Assembly (NCBI GenBank): GCA_964236465.1
Contig: CAXSBZ010000013.1
Span: forward strand, 14,115-78,114
Source of the DNA: Mucilaginibacter_A sp964236465
Lineage (GTDB): Bacteria; Bacteroidota; Bacteroidia; Sphingobacteriales; Sphingobacteriaceae
Reading direction: 5' to 3'
Length of the DNA stretch: 64,000 nt
Below the pieces are notes generated by a model. It did not search any database and had not been told where the DNA came from. It saw only the letters and a list, made by a program, of their open reading frames with translations. Positions 35,289 through 45,087 of this stretch are shown in pieces. Position 1 is the stretch's first letter. Each line of letters opens with the position of its first letter. A program made the translations under genes and the position numbers.

Positions 35289-36074
35289 TTAGATTTCGAT
35301 TTCTCCTGAAAAAACCTGTACCGCTGAGCCTTCCAAAAATATATCGGTAAAAACAGTACCGTCGTAATTAAATTTCACGCTCAAATTTCCGCCCAACACT
35401 TTTATAGGGGTAAAAACAGCACCGGTTTTCTGCTGATGTTTGGCCATCGCCAGTGCAACCGCAGTTACGCCGGTTCCGCAGGCATAAGTTTCGGCTTCTA
35501 CGCCGCGCTCAAAAGTGCGGACGAAAAAGCCGTCATTTAAAGGTTCAACAAAGTTTATGTTGATACCATCTTGTTGATAAATAACATTGTTGCGGATTTT
35601 ATAACCATCCTGATAAACGTTTTTGTTTTCCAGATTCTCCACCAATTCTACATAATGCGGCGAACCGGTATGCAGCACAAAAGCTTTTCCGTCTCTATTG
35701 ATCGTATCTACATCGATCATCTGCAAACTTACCCAATCACCAAATTCGGAAATTGTGGCATAATGCGGGCCGTCAACTGCCAAAAAGTTAGTTTCCTGTT
35801 CTATCAAACCTAAAAATTTGGCAAAAGCGACAATGCATCGGCCACCGTTTCCGCACATGCTGCTGGGCTGGCCATCTGCATTGTAATAAACCATTTCAAA
35901 ATCAAATGCTTCTTTTACCTGCAAAAACATGATGCCATCGCTGCCAATGCCAAAACGGCGGTCGCAAAGCTTGGCAATCAGCTCCGGTTGCTGGTGGTCA
36001 AATTGCTGTAAACGATTGTCTATCAGTATAAAATCATTTCCGGCACCCTGATATTTGTAAAAAACTTGCTTCAC
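35289..36074 (-). CDS. dapF: Diaminopimelate epimerase DapF
   Basis: 261 residues. Interconverts LL- and meso-diaminopimelate for peptidoglycan and lysine. Catalytic cysteines sit in MCGNGGRC (Cys 74) and ACGTGVTAVALA (Cys 199). N-terminal FYKYQGAGNDFILIDNR is conserved. Carries one exact and two near copies of the dispersed motif. Confidence 0.97.
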   Translation of the reverse strand: MKQVFYKYQGAGNDFILIDNRLQQFDHQQPELIAKLCDRRFGIGSDGIMFLQVKEAFDFEMVYYNADGQPSSMCGNGGRCIVAFAKFLGLIEQETNFLAVDGPHYATISEFGDWVSLQMIDVDTINRDGKAFVLHTGSPHYVELVENLENKNVYQDGYKIRNNVIYQQDGININFVEPLNDGFFVRTFERGVEAETYACGTGVTAVALAMAKHQQKTGAVFTPIKVLGGNLSVKFNYDGTVFTDIFLEGSAVQVFSGEIEI

Positions 36075-36265
36075 GCTTACAGATTATTTTATTTAGCACA
36101 AAATTGCTTTTCTTTAGTTTTAAAACAAAGCGGTTGCTGATTTTAACCGTATAAAAACAGTTTAACATTTTTTAACACTGTTTTGGGTAACTATTAGTTG
36201 ATAATAAAGTCAATAAGGCATTAAATTTGAATAAGAAAAATCAAAAAGCAAGAGAAAAATTAAAT

Positions 36266-37810
36266 ATGAAAAGGATAGGTTTATCATTGATGACAGCCGT
36301 TGTGGGCGGTGCTATTGCCGTAGGTGCCTACAAAATGGTTGAAACAAAAAACACGGACGCATCGACGTTCGAAGATCGGCAAAAAGTATATTTCGCAAGC
36401 AATCATATTGCGCCGCTGATGTCATCTGCCGGCACGGTTGATTTTACACAAGCTGCCGCTGCCGTTACGCCGGCTGTGGTTTATATTCGCACTACTTATT
36501 CGTCTTCTGCGCAAAGTGGCGGCGGACAAGATCAGATGGAACAAATGTTTGGCGATATGTTCGGGATGCGCCGCCGCCAGCAATCCGGCCCGCAGCGTGC
36601 TTCCGGTTCAGGCGTTATAATTTCTACTGATGGTTATATTGTAACCAATAATCATGTGGTTGATAAAGCTGACAAAATTGAAATTACTACAAATGATCAC
36701 CGTCAGTTTAGTGCGAAAGTAATCGGTACAGACCCAAATACGGATTTGGCTTTAATTAAAATCAATGCAACCAATCTGCCGGTTATCAAATTTGGTAATT
36801 CTGATGATGCAAAAGTGGGTGAATGGGTCTTGGCGGTTGGCAATCCGTTTAATTTAGCTTCAACCGTAACAGCTGGAATTGTAAGCGCAAAAGGACGAAA
36901 TGTTAATATTATAGGCCATGAAGATGATCAGGAGCAGGGAAACCCATTTGGAGACCGTACGCAATCTTCCGTTCCAACTTTAAATAAAGGCATTGAATCT
37001 TTCATTCAAACTGATGCCGTAATCAACCCCGGAAATAGTGGAGGTGCTTTGGTTAACACCAAAGGCGAATTAATTGGCATTAACTCTGCAATTCTTTCTC
37101 ACACAGGTTCTTATGAAGGTTATGGATTTGCAATTCCAATCAACCTGGCCAAAAAAGTGCTGAATGATATTGAAAAATTTGGTAAAGTAAAACGTGGTTT
37201 CGTAGGTGTACAGTTTGTTGCCCTTGATCCTGATAAAGCTCAAGAATTCAACATCAAAACTACCAACGGTTTATATGTAAATGAATTGGTTCAAGGCGGT
37301 GGAGCACAACAAGCCGGAATTCATAAAGGTGATATTATTACCAAAGTTGAAGGAAATCCGGTTTTTGAATCTTCTGATCTACAAGAAAAAGTTGCTCGTT
37401 TGCAACCAGGCGATAAAATTAACCTGACTGTTTTGCGCGATGAAAAAGAACAAAACTTTGCAGTAACGCTTAAAGCAGAAGACAGCAACGTGCTGGCAAC
37501 AACCCGCTCAAAATCTGCAGAAGAAGTTTATAACAAACTGGGTGCAAGCTTTGCACCGCTAACAGCTGCTCAAAAACAAAAATACCACATGAGCAGCGGC
37601 GTTTTGGTAACTCAGGTTCGCCAGGGAAGAATGTTTGATCAATTAGAAATTGAAGACGGATCTGTCATTACCAGCATCAATAAAGTGCCGGTAAATTCTC
37701 CGGCTGATATTGATAAAGCATTATCAAATATCAAAGGTGGCTCCTTATTTATTTCAGGTATCCGCCCGGATGGAAGCCGTTTCAACAACGGTTACCAAAT
37801 GAATAACTAA
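36266..37810 (+). CDS. degP: Do-family periplasmic serine protease (HtrA/DegP)
   Basis: Start at 36266 gives 514 residues with an N-terminal membrane/signal segment (IGLSLMTAVVGGAIAVGAY); a TTG at 36227 would add a lysine-rich 13-residue extension. Trypsin-like domain with catalytic His in NNHVVDKAD, Asp in TDLALIKI and Ser in NPGNSGGAL, then two PDZ domains (about 300-390 and 420-510). Degrades or refolds damaged envelope proteins. Confidence 0.95.
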   Translation: MKRIGLSLMTAVVGGAIAVGAYKMVETKNTDASTFEDRQKVYFASNHIAPLMSSAGTVDFTQAAAAVTPAVVYIRTTYSSSAQSGGGQDQMEQMFGDMFGMRRRQQSGPQRASGSGVIISTDGYIVTNNHVVDKADKIEITTNDHRQFSAKVIGTDPNTDLALIKINATNLPVIKFGNSDDAKVGEWVLAVGNPFNLASTVTAGIVSAKGRNVNIIGHEDDQEQGNPFGDRTQSSVPTLNKGIESFIQTDAVINPGNSGGALVNTKGELIGINSAILSHTGSYEGYGFAIPINLAKKVLNDIEKFGKVKRGFVGVQFVALDPDKAQEFNIKTTNGLYVNELVQGGGAQQAGIHKGDIITKVEGNPVFESSDLQEKVARLQPGDKINLTVLRDEKEQNFAVTLKAEDSNVLATTRSKSAEEVYNKLGASFAPLTAAQKQKYHMSSGVLVTQVRQGRMFDQLEIEDGSVITSINKVPVNSPADIDKALSNIKGGSLFISGIRPDGSRFNNGYQMNN

Positions 37811-37836
37811 AAATAGGTGCTAAAAACAGCATTGAA

Positions 37837-37867
37837 AACCTGCAAGTAATCCTTGCAGGTTTTTTTG
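37837..37867 (+). terminator. Terminator after degP
   Basis: AACCTGCAAG (37837-37846) pairs with CTTGCAGGTT (37852-37861), followed by a T run. A motif copy (37821-37832) sits between the degP stop and the hairpin. Confidence 0.9.
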
Positions 37868-37889
37868 TTTTATAGCTATTTTTGCAGCG

Positions 37890-38549
37890 ATGACTTGTGC
37901 CGGGATCGAATTCAACTTTAAAAATCAAACACTTCTTTTACTGCCTCAAAAAGCAATTTTTTGGAAAGACCAAAAAACGCTGATCATTGCCGATGTGCAT
38001 CTGGGCAAAACGGCCCATTTCAGGAAAGCCGGCATTGCTGTTCCGGCACAACTTGCGGCGCAGGATTTGGCAACACTTTCTGCTTTAATCGACGAGCATC
38101 AGCCTGAAACCCTGATTTTTTTGGGCGATCTTTTTCACAGCGACAAAAACAGCGACTGGCATGAATTTGCTTTATGGCGAAAAAAGTATGCTAAAAGAAG
38201 CATGGTTTTGATTAAAGGAAACCATGATATTATTCGCGAAGAGGACTTTTTGAATTTAGATATTTCTGTTGAGGAAGAGATGCTGATTCCTCCTTTCCGG
38301 CTGGCACATCATCCGCTAAAAGCAGAAGAAATTGAAAGCCAAAAAGCTTATACTTTGTGCGGCCATATCCATCCGGGCGTACATTTGCGTGGTAAAGGCC
38401 GCGATACAGTTACCTTATCTTGTTTTTCGTTTGGCTCTTTTCAGGCTATTTTACCTTCTTTTGGAAAATTTACCGGCCGTGTTGCTATTTGCCACCAGGA
38501 AACCGATCGTGTTTTTGGTATTTTAAATGATAAAATAATCGCTTTTTAA
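37890..38549 (+). CDS. pdeM: Ligase-associated DNA damage response endonuclease PdeM
   Basis: 219-residue calcineurin-like metallophosphoesterase. Metal-binding blocks DVHLGKTAHFRKAG, GDLFHS, KGNHDII and CGHIHPGV are intact. PdeM is usually encoded with an ATP-dependent DNA ligase, a helicase (Lhr) and an exonuclease; none of these partners is in this window. A TATTTTTG box (37877-37884) just before the ATG could be a promoter with a very short leader. Confidence 0.9.
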   Translation: MTCAGIEFNFKNQTLLLLPQKAIFWKDQKTLIIADVHLGKTAHFRKAGIAVPAQLAAQDLATLSALIDEHQPETLIFLGDLFHSDKNSDWHEFALWRKKYAKRSMVLIKGNHDIIREEDFLNLDISVEEEMLIPPFRLAHHPLKAEEIESQKAYTLCGHIHPGVHLRGKGRDTVTLSCFSFGSFQAILPSFGKFTGRVAICHQETDRVFGILNDKIIAF

Positions 38550-38625
38550 GATTTATTGCTGAAATCAATTAATAAAAATTTAGATTGATTCTAAATAAAA
38601 AATGAATCGGATATTGGCCGGATGC

Positions 38626-38659
38626 TTGAACAGGTTTTCAGCATTAATAAATACTTTTG
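38626..38659 (+). promoter_or_regulatory. Putative promoter of sdhCAB
   Basis: TTG at 38626-38628 and TACTTTTG (TAnnTTTG type) at 38652-38659, spaced 23 bp, in the Bacteroidota sigma-A arrangement. Start codon of sdhC is 30 bp downstream. Confidence 0.5.
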
Positions 38660-38689
38660 CATAACAATAATCCTAAAATCTAATACTCA

Positions 38690-39496
38690 ATGAGTAATTC
38701 TGCACATACTCTTTCTTCTTCAATAGGAAAAAAACTAATCATGTCATTAACCGGTTTGTTTTTAAGCCTTTTTCTAATCGTGCATTTAAGTGGTAATTTT
38801 CAATTGTTTAAAGACGACGGCGGCTTGGCTTTTAATGATTACTCACATTTTATGACACACTTTCCGCCGATAAAAGTAGTATCGTATTTGCTTTACCTTT
38901 CGATCATCGTCCACTCTATTTATGCATTGATCCTAACCATTAATAATAGAAGGGCAAGGCCGGTAAATTATGTGTTGCAGCCAAAATCTCCTAGCATCTG
39001 GTCATCCCGCAACATGGGTATTTTGGGTTCTTTGCTGTTGTTGTTTATCGTGATTCACATGGGCAACTTCTGGTTCAGTTATCACAAGGATGAATGGTTT
39101 AAAAATCATGAAGGCCCGAAAATGCCTTTCAAAGAATACCGCACAGATTTAAAAACCGGTAAGCTTGTTTCAGCCAAACAACTTCCGCAAGGAGAATATG
39201 AGTACGCCAAATATGTGGATGTAAATAAGCAGCAGGAAATTACCATTGCCAAAGATTTGCAGGCACAAGTAATTTTTTCTTTTGCTTCGCCGATATATGT
39301 TATTTTTTATGTGATTGCAATGGCTGCTTTGTCGTTCCATTTGCTGCATGGTTTTCAAAGCAGCTGGCAAACGGTCGGCATGAACCACCGAAAATACAAA
39401 CCCATTGTCAATCAGATCGGGATATGGCTTTTTGCTGTAATCATACCGATCGGGTTTGCCGCTATGCCAATTGTTTATTATTTCACCAAAAGATAA
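38690..39496 (+). CDS. sdhC: Succinate dehydrogenase cytochrome b subunit
   Basis: 268 residues, five membrane helices, as in the di-haem SdhC of Bacteroidota and Bacillus. Histidines for haem binding are visible in FLIVHLSGNFQLF, HFMTHF, IVHSIYAL, VIHMGNFW and HLLHGFQSSW. Anchors SdhA and SdhB in the inner membrane and passes electrons to menaquinone. First gene of sdhCAB. Confidence 0.95.
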   Translation: MSNSAHTLSSSIGKKLIMSLTGLFLSLFLIVHLSGNFQLFKDDGGLAFNDYSHFMTHFPPIKVVSYLLYLSIIVHSIYALILTINNRRARPVNYVLQPKSPSIWSSRNMGILGSLLLLFIVIHMGNFWFSYHKDEWFKNHEGPKMPFKEYRTDLKTGKLVSAKQLPQGEYEYAKYVDVNKQQEITIAKDLQAQVIFSFASPIYVIFYVIAMAALSFHLLHGFQSSWQTVGMNHRKYKPIVNQIGIWLFAVIIPIGFAAMPIVYYFTKR

Positions 39497-39548
39497 ATCC
39501 AGCTTTGGTGCAAGCCAAATGCTTCTTTTATAAGCTAAAATTTGTAAA

Positions 39549-41486
39549 ATGGAATTGAATGCCAAATTACCTGAAGGTCCGTTAGCCGAAAAATGGACCA
39601 AACAGAAGTTCAACCTTAAGCTGGTTAACCCCTCCAATAAGCGAAAATACAATGTTATAATTGTTGGAACCGGCCTGGCTGGTGCTTCAGCTGCCGCATC
39701 GCTTGCCGAGTTGGGTTATAATGTTACTGCTTTTTGCTTTCACGATAGCCCGCGCCGTGCACACTCCATTGCGGCACAAGGCGGAATTAACGCAGCCAAA
39801 AATTACCAGAATGATGGTGACAGCGTTTACCGCTTGTTTTATGATACGATAAAAGGCGGTGATTACCGTGCGCGTGAATCCAATGTTTATCGCTTGGCAG
39901 AAGTTTCGGTTAATATTATTGATCAATGCGTGGCGCAAGGCGTTCCTTTTGCCCGCGAATATGGTGGCTTGCTGGATAACCGTTCTTTTGGTGGTGCGCA
40001 GGTTTCCAGAACATTTTATGCACGGGGTCAAACTGGGCAACAACTTCTTTTAGGTGCTTATTCTGCCTTAAACCGCCAAATCAATTTAGGTAAAGTAAAA
40101 ATGTACACCCGTACAGAAATGCTAGATTTGGTTGTGGTTGATGGACAAGCACAGGGAATTGTTACCCGGAATTTGCGGACAGGTGCTATCGAAACACATG
40201 CTGGACATGCCGTTTTGTTGTGCACCGGTGGTTATAGCAACGTATTTTATTTATCAACCAATGCCATCGGTTCTAATGTTACGGCTGCTTGGCGGGCGCA
40301 TAAGCGAGGTGCTTATTTTGCCAATCCTTGTTTTACACAGATTCACCCGACTTGTATTCCGGTTTCCGGAGACCATCAGTCTAAATTAACGTTGATGTCA
40401 GAATCTCTGCGTAATGATGGCCGGGTTTGGGCACCAAAAACAGTAGAAACTGCGCAAAAACTGCAAAAAGGACAGATCAAAGTAACTGATATCAAAGAAG
40501 AAGACCGAGATTACTTCTTAGAACGCAAATATCCATCTTTTGGTAACCTGGTTCCGCGCGATGTGGCTTCCCGAAATGCTAAAGAAGTTTCTGATGAAGG
40601 CCGCGGCGTAGGTGCTTCCGGCAAAGCAGTTTATCTTGATTTTGCAGATGCAATTAAACGTTTAAACGAGGATACGGTGAGGGCAAAATATGGTAACCTG
40701 TTTGATATGTACTATCAAATTACAGATGAAAATCCATACAAGCAACCGATGCGAATCTATCCGGCGGTGCATTATACCATGGGTGGCCTTTGGGTTGATT
40801 ATAACCTGATGACGACCATCCCGGGTTGCTATGCTTTAGGTGAAGCAAATTTCTCTGATCATGGTGCCAATCGTTTGGGTGCTTCTGCTTTGATGCAAGG
40901 TTTGGCGGATGGATATTTTGTAATCCCTTACACTTTGGGTGATTATCTGGCCACAATCGGTCCAAAACCAATTGATCCAAATCATCCGGCTTTTGCGCAA
41001 ACTAAAAAAGATGTGGAAGTAAACGTAAGCAGGTTTTTATCCATGAAAAATGGTAACAAAACAGTGAATGAATATCATCGCGATTTGGGCCATATCATGT
41101 GGGAATACTGCGGAATGGCGCGAAATGAAGCTGGTTTGATCAAAGCAAAAGGATTGATCCAAGCCCTAAAAGTTGATTTCTGGAAAAATGCAATTGTGAT
41201 GGGCGAGAACGAAGAGATTAATTTCTCTTTGGAACGTGCCGGCCGTGTGGCAGATTTTATTGAACTGGGCGAACTGATGGTTGACGATGCTTTGATGCGC
41301 CGCGAATCCTGCGGAGGACACTTTCGGGAAGAATCTCAGACGGAAGAAGGCGAAGCCAAACGCGACGACGAAAATTTCTCTTTCGTAGCCGCCTGGGAAT
41401 TTATGGGCGAAAATCAGCCTGAAAAATTAAACCGCGAAGATTTGATTTTTGAAAACGTTAAATTAACACAAAGAAGTTATAAATAG
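39549..41486 (+). CDS. sdhA: Succinate dehydrogenase/fumarate reductase flavoprotein subunit
   Basis: 645 residues. FAD motif VIIVGTGLAGASAAASLAELGY, covalent-flavin region RAHSIAAQGGINAAKN, active-site HPTCIP and HYTMGGLWVDYNL, and GANRLGASALMQGLADGYF. Oxidises succinate in the TCA cycle (or reduces fumarate). Full length and in order between sdhC and sdhB; a motif copy (39519-39530) lies in the sdhC-sdhA gap. Confidence 0.97.
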   Translation: MELNAKLPEGPLAEKWTKQKFNLKLVNPSNKRKYNVIIVGTGLAGASAAASLAELGYNVTAFCFHDSPRRAHSIAAQGGINAAKNYQNDGDSVYRLFYDTIKGGDYRARESNVYRLAEVSVNIIDQCVAQGVPFAREYGGLLDNRSFGGAQVSRTFYARGQTGQQLLLGAYSALNRQINLGKVKMYTRTEMLDLVVVDGQAQGIVTRNLRTGAIETHAGHAVLLCTGGYSNVFYLSTNAIGSNVTAAWRAHKRGAYFANPCFTQIHPTCIPVSGDHQSKLTLMSESLRNDGRVWAPKTVETAQKLQKGQIKVTDIKEEDRDYFLERKYPSFGNLVPRDVASRNAKEVSDEGRGVGASGKAVYLDFADAIKRLNEDTVRAKYGNLFDMYYQITDENPYKQPMRIYPAVHYTMGGLWVDYNLMTTIPGCYALGEANFSDHGANRLGASALMQGLADGYFVIPYTLGDYLATIGPKPIDPNHPAFAQTKKDVEVNVSRFLSMKNGNKTVNEYHRDLGHIMWEYCGMARNEAGLIKAKGLIQALKVDFWKNAIVMGENEEINFSLERAGRVADFIELGELMVDDALMRRESCGGHFREESQTEEGEAKRDDENFSFVAAWEFMGENQPEKLNREDLIFENVKLTQRSYK

Positions 41487-41559
41487 TATCAATTATTAAG
41501 TATCAAGACGTTTTGCAAATTATTTGATACCTAAATACCTGATAATCAATACTTAAAAT

Positions 41560-42336
41560 ATGAGTAACGGAAATATGAATTTGACGCTAAAAGTTTGGCG
41601 TCAAAAAGATGCAAAAACACCTGGTAAAGTTGTTACTTACCCGGCTAATGATATTTCTCCGGATATGTCTTTTCTGGAAATGCTGGATGTGGTAAATGAA
41701 GGTTTAGTTCACAAAAAAGAAGACCCAATTTATTTTGACCATGATTGCCGCGAAGGTATTTGCGGGATGTGTTCGCTCTATATCAACGGCCGTCCGCATG
41801 GTCCGAAACAAGGAATTACTTCCTGTCAGTTGCACATGCGCAGTTTTTACGATGGGCAAACCATCACCATTGAGCCTTGGCGGGCTGCGGCATTTCCGGT
41901 AGTGAAGGATTTGGCAACAGATCGTTCTGCTTTTGACCGTATCCAACATGCAGGCGGTTTTGTTTCAATCAATACAGGCGGTGTGCCGGATGCAAATGAA
42001 ATCCCGATCCCGAAACCGATTGCGGATGAAGCCTTTAACTCTGCAACCTGCATTCAATGCGGGGCTTGCGTGGCGGCTTGCAAAAATGCTTCTGCCATGC
42101 TGTTTGTATCGGCAAAAATCTCGCAATTGGCTTTGTTGCCACAAGGCCAGCCGGAACGTTATAGCCGTGTACAAAACATGGTGGCACAAATGGATGAAGA
42201 AGGTTTTGGAAATTGTACCAACACAGCAGCTTGCGAAGCAGAATGCCCGAAAGAAATTAAGCTGACAAATATTGCCCGAATGAATGGTGATTTTTTAACA
42301 GCCAAATTCTTCAAATCCGAAGAAGCACACGCATAG
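41560..42336 (+). CDS. sdhB: Succinate dehydrogenase/fumarate reductase iron-sulfur subunit
   Basis: 258 residues. [2Fe-2S] site in HDCREGICGMCSLYINGR and CQLH, then CIQCGACVAACKNA and CTNTAACEAECPKEI for the [4Fe-4S] and [3Fe-4S] clusters. Relays electrons from SdhA to SdhC. Closes the operon. Confidence 0.97.
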   Translation: MSNGNMNLTLKVWRQKDAKTPGKVVTYPANDISPDMSFLEMLDVVNEGLVHKKEDPIYFDHDCREGICGMCSLYINGRPHGPKQGITSCQLHMRSFYDGQTITIEPWRAAAFPVVKDLATDRSAFDRIQHAGGFVSINTGGVPDANEIPIPKPIADEAFNSATCIQCGACVAACKNASAMLFVSAKISQLALLPQGQPERYSRVQNMVAQMDEEGFGNCTNTAACEAECPKEIKLTNIARMNGDFLTAKFFKSEEAHA

Positions 42337-42359
42337 CAAGAAACAAGTAAATATCCGAA

Positions 42360-42390
42360 AGCTCTGTAAATTTTTTACAGGGCTTTTTTT
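42360..42390 (+). terminator. Terminator of sdhCAB
   Basis: AGCTCTGTAAA (42360-42370) pairs with TTTACAGGGCT (42374-42384) with one G-T pair, followed by TTTTTT. A motif copy follows at 42397-42408. Confidence 0.9.
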
Positions 42391-42510
42391 GTGCCGATGC
42401 TTCTTTTATCGACCCAAATTTCAATTGCAATTTTCCACGAAAGCAAAATGACAAATCTCAAACTTGATTTTTGCTACTTTTAGCATTTGAAAAAACAAGT
42501 GATTAATCAA

Positions 42511-44196
42511 ATGCAAGCCCTACTCAAGCAAAAATATACCTTTTCTTTACTGCTGTTTTTATGCCTTCTTTTTGGGTTTAGTGGAAAAAGCCAGGCCATG
42601 CAAACGCCTAAAAGTGATACAATTTCTACGAGTGGTGTACAGTTTTCTGATTTACCTGCCGATACGGAAAAAGCAACCAAAGCAGCTCCGGTTAAAAAAG
42701 AGGTTGTAAAAGAAGCATCACACAAAATAGAAGCTAAGCAAGCGCAACAATCATTATGGGCCATATTTTTAGCCGGATTGCTGGGCGGTTTTGCGGCGCT
42801 GATCATGCCTTGTATTTTCCCGATGCTGCCATTAACGGTTAGCTATTTTACCAAAACCGCGCAATCCAGGGGAAGTGCCATCACCAAAGCCATCATTTAC
42901 GGGCTTTCAATTATTGTGATTTATGTAGCTTTTGGGTTGATTATCACTGTCATTTTTGGTGCTGATGCACTTAATGATTTGGCAACCAATGGTGTTTTTA
43001 ACCTAGTTTTTTTCCTGTTGCTAATCGTTTTTGCAATTTCTTTTTTTGGTGCTTTTGAGATCACTTTGCCATCAGCCTGGGCCAATAAAATGGACGAACA
43101 GTCGGATAAAGGCGGGTTTTTGGGCTTGTTTTTCATGGCGGCAACTTTGGCTTTGGTTTCATTTTCCTGCACCGGCCCGATTATCGGGACTTTGTTGGTG
43201 CAAGCAGCCACATCCGGCGCGTTGCTTGGCCCGGCTGTGGGTATGTTTGGCTTTTCGCTGGCTTTGGCCATTCCATTTGCTTTGTTTGCAATGTTTCCGT
43301 CTTGGTTAAATTCATTGCCAAAATCCGGAGGCTGGCTCAACAGTGTAAAAGTAGTTTTGGGTTTTTTGGAGCTGGCTTTGGCATTGAAATTTCTGTCGAA
43401 TGTAGATCTGGCTTATCATTGGGAATGGTTTGACCGTGAAATATTCCTCGTTCTGTGGATCATAATTTTTGGGTTGATGGGAATTTATCTGCTCGGTAAA
43501 CTCAAATTTTCACACGATTCTCCGGTGGATTCGATCACAATCCCCCGTTTATTTTTATCAATTATCGTGCTGGCTTTCACGGTTTATATGATCCCAGGAT
43601 TGTGGGGCGCACCTTTAAAATCGATTTCAGCATTTTTGCCTCCGCTGCAAACCCAGGATTTTGATCTGTACACGCCAAGCATCACCGGAAATCATCAATC
43701 TACTTCAACCCAAAACAATAACGACACGCCGCAAAAATATACTGATATTTTTAAGGCGCCTTTAGGTTTAAACGCTTTTTTCGATTATGATGAAGCATTG
43801 ATGTATGCAAATAAAAACCACAAACCGATTATGATCGATTTTACCGGCCACGCTTGCGTAAACTGCCGTAAAATGGAAGCAAGCGTATGGACTGATAAAT
43901 CTGTTTACAGCATAATTAGTAATGATTTTGTGTTGCTCCAGCTTTATGTAGATGATAAAACCGATTTGCAACCAAGCGAACAAACGGTTACTTCTCAAGG
44001 CAAAAAAATAAAAACAATTGGCAATAAATGGAGCGAATTTCAGGCTTCCAGGTTTAAAGCCAATTCGCAGCCATTTTATGTTTTGCTAGATGATGAAGGC
44101 CAATTATTGGTTCCGCCGCAAGGAGCAGACTATAACGCAGATAATTATAAAGCATTTTTGCAAAGCGGTTTAGATGCGTTCAAAAAGAGCAAGTAG
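42511..44196 (+). CDS. dsbD: DsbD-type thiol:disulfide interchange protein
   Basis: About 561 residues from the ATG at 42511, which leads directly into a signal peptide (YTFSLLLFLCLLFGFSGKSQA); a TTG at 42487 would add eight residues. Central DsbD/CcdA membrane domain with eight helices and conserved Cys in IMPCIFPMLPL and SFSCTGPIIG, then a C-terminal thioredoxin domain with active site CVNC near residue 450. Carries reducing power from cytoplasmic thioredoxin to the periplasm. The N-terminal DsbD-alpha domain is reduced or absent. Confidence 0.9.
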   Translation: MQALLKQKYTFSLLLFLCLLFGFSGKSQAMQTPKSDTISTSGVQFSDLPADTEKATKAAPVKKEVVKEASHKIEAKQAQQSLWAIFLAGLLGGFAALIMPCIFPMLPLTVSYFTKTAQSRGSAITKAIIYGLSIIVIYVAFGLIITVIFGADALNDLATNGVFNLVFFLLLIVFAISFFGAFEITLPSAWANKMDEQSDKGGFLGLFFMAATLALVSFSCTGPIIGTLLVQAATSGALLGPAVGMFGFSLALAIPFALFAMFPSWLNSLPKSGGWLNSVKVVLGFLELALALKFLSNVDLAYHWEWFDREIFLVLWIIIFGLMGIYLLGKLKFSHDSPVDSITIPRLFLSIIVLAFTVYMIPGLWGAPLKSISAFLPPLQTQDFDLYTPSITGNHQSTSTQNNNDTPQKYTDIFKAPLGLNAFFDYDEALMYANKNHKPIMIDFTGHACVNCRKMEASVWTDKSVYSIISNDFVLLQLYVDDKTDLQPSEQTVTSQGKKIKTIGNKWSEFQASRFKANSQPFYVLLDDEGQLLVPPQGADYNADNYKAFLQSGLDAFKKSK

Positions 44197-44369
44197 ATTT
44201 TGAGCTGAAAATTCTTTACAAATTGTATAAACAATCAACTCTAACCCATAACCCAGCAGATGCTTCTTCTATCGGCATAAAATTAGGTTTCGGATAGAAA
44301 TGTAATTTGTTGAAAACTATTGAGTTAAAAAGTAGTTACTTTGCGAAACAATATTTAAAAATCACAATT

Positions 44370-44744
44370 ATGAAAAATTCTGTTGAAACATTTGGCGTAT
44401 TTTTGTTAGGCACAGCAGTTGGGGCTGCTTTGGGTATATTATTTGCACCTGATGCTGGCGAAGAAACCCGCAATGCGCTTGCTGAAACCGCTACAAATAG
44501 CTGGGATACGATCAAAGAAAAAGTAAAAACCGGCGAAGATGAGCTGAGCCAATACAAAGACCAGGCGATTGATTACAAAAACCAGGTAGTTGATCAGGCT
44601 AAAGCAAAAGTGAGCGAATACAAAGAAAAAGCGACAGATTTGAAAGATAAAGCAGTTGACTACAAAGATCAGGCTGTGGATGATGCCAAATCTAAAGTGA
44701 AAGAAAAATCTAATGATCTGAATAACGATATTCAGCAAGCATAA
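44370..44744 (+). CDS. YtxH domain-containing protein
   Basis: The ATG at 44370 gives 124 residues beginning MKNSVETFGVFLLGTAVGAALGILFAPDAGEETR, the YtxH membrane segment and motif; the longer frame from 44307 lacks support. The rest is a set of imperfect 11-residue amphipathic repeats (YKDQAIDYKNQ, YKEKATDLKDK, YKDQAVDDAKS), like LEA or apolipoprotein helices. YtxH proteins are small general-stress membrane proteins. Confidence 0.88.
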   Translation: MKNSVETFGVFLLGTAVGAALGILFAPDAGEETRNALAETATNSWDTIKEKVKTGEDELSQYKDQAIDYKNQVVDQAKAKVSEYKEKATDLKDKAVDYKDQAVDDAKSKVKEKSNDLNNDIQQA

Positions 44745-44767
44745 ACAGTAAAATTAATTATTGTAAG

Positions 44768-44812
44768 AAAATCCCGGACTGGTAGCATTAGCTATCCTGT
44801 CCGGGATTTTTT
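44768..44812 (+). terminator. Terminator after the YtxH gene
   Basis: Perfect 12-bp arms AAAATCCCGGAC (44768-44779) and its complement (44799-44810) followed by T's. Confidence 0.9.
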
Positions 44813-45087
44813 CGTTTTTGTTGGAAACAGGCTAATCAAACCTCACCAAAAAATAGCCGATAAAAGAAGCATTGGTTTGCTGAAAATGCAGCAAAATAAC
44901 TTTGATAATCAAATTGTTACAAGGTATAAGAATCAAATTTTCGGCTTTAAAGTTATCTAAAAGCAAGAACAAGGGTTATCACATGAATGTTACAGCTATG
45001 TAATCTCAGACTGCTGAAACTTTTACGATTTTGCAACGTCATAAAGCAAAATTTGCAAATGACCAAACTTAGATTTGTTTGAAATAT
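44813..45087. other. Upstream region of the TonB-linked receptor gene
   Basis: Holds one motif copy (44861-44872) with the extended flank AATAGCCGA. A TAGATTTG box at 45070-45077 is close to the receptor ATG; TTTG at 45052-45055 is only 14 bp upstream of it, too close for a typical pair. Otherwise nothing recognisable. Confidence 0.4.

Noticed and set aside
37877..37884. TATTTTTG box as a confident pdeM promoter
   Set aside because: No TTTG element at a suitable distance upstream, so it was only mentioned with the gene.
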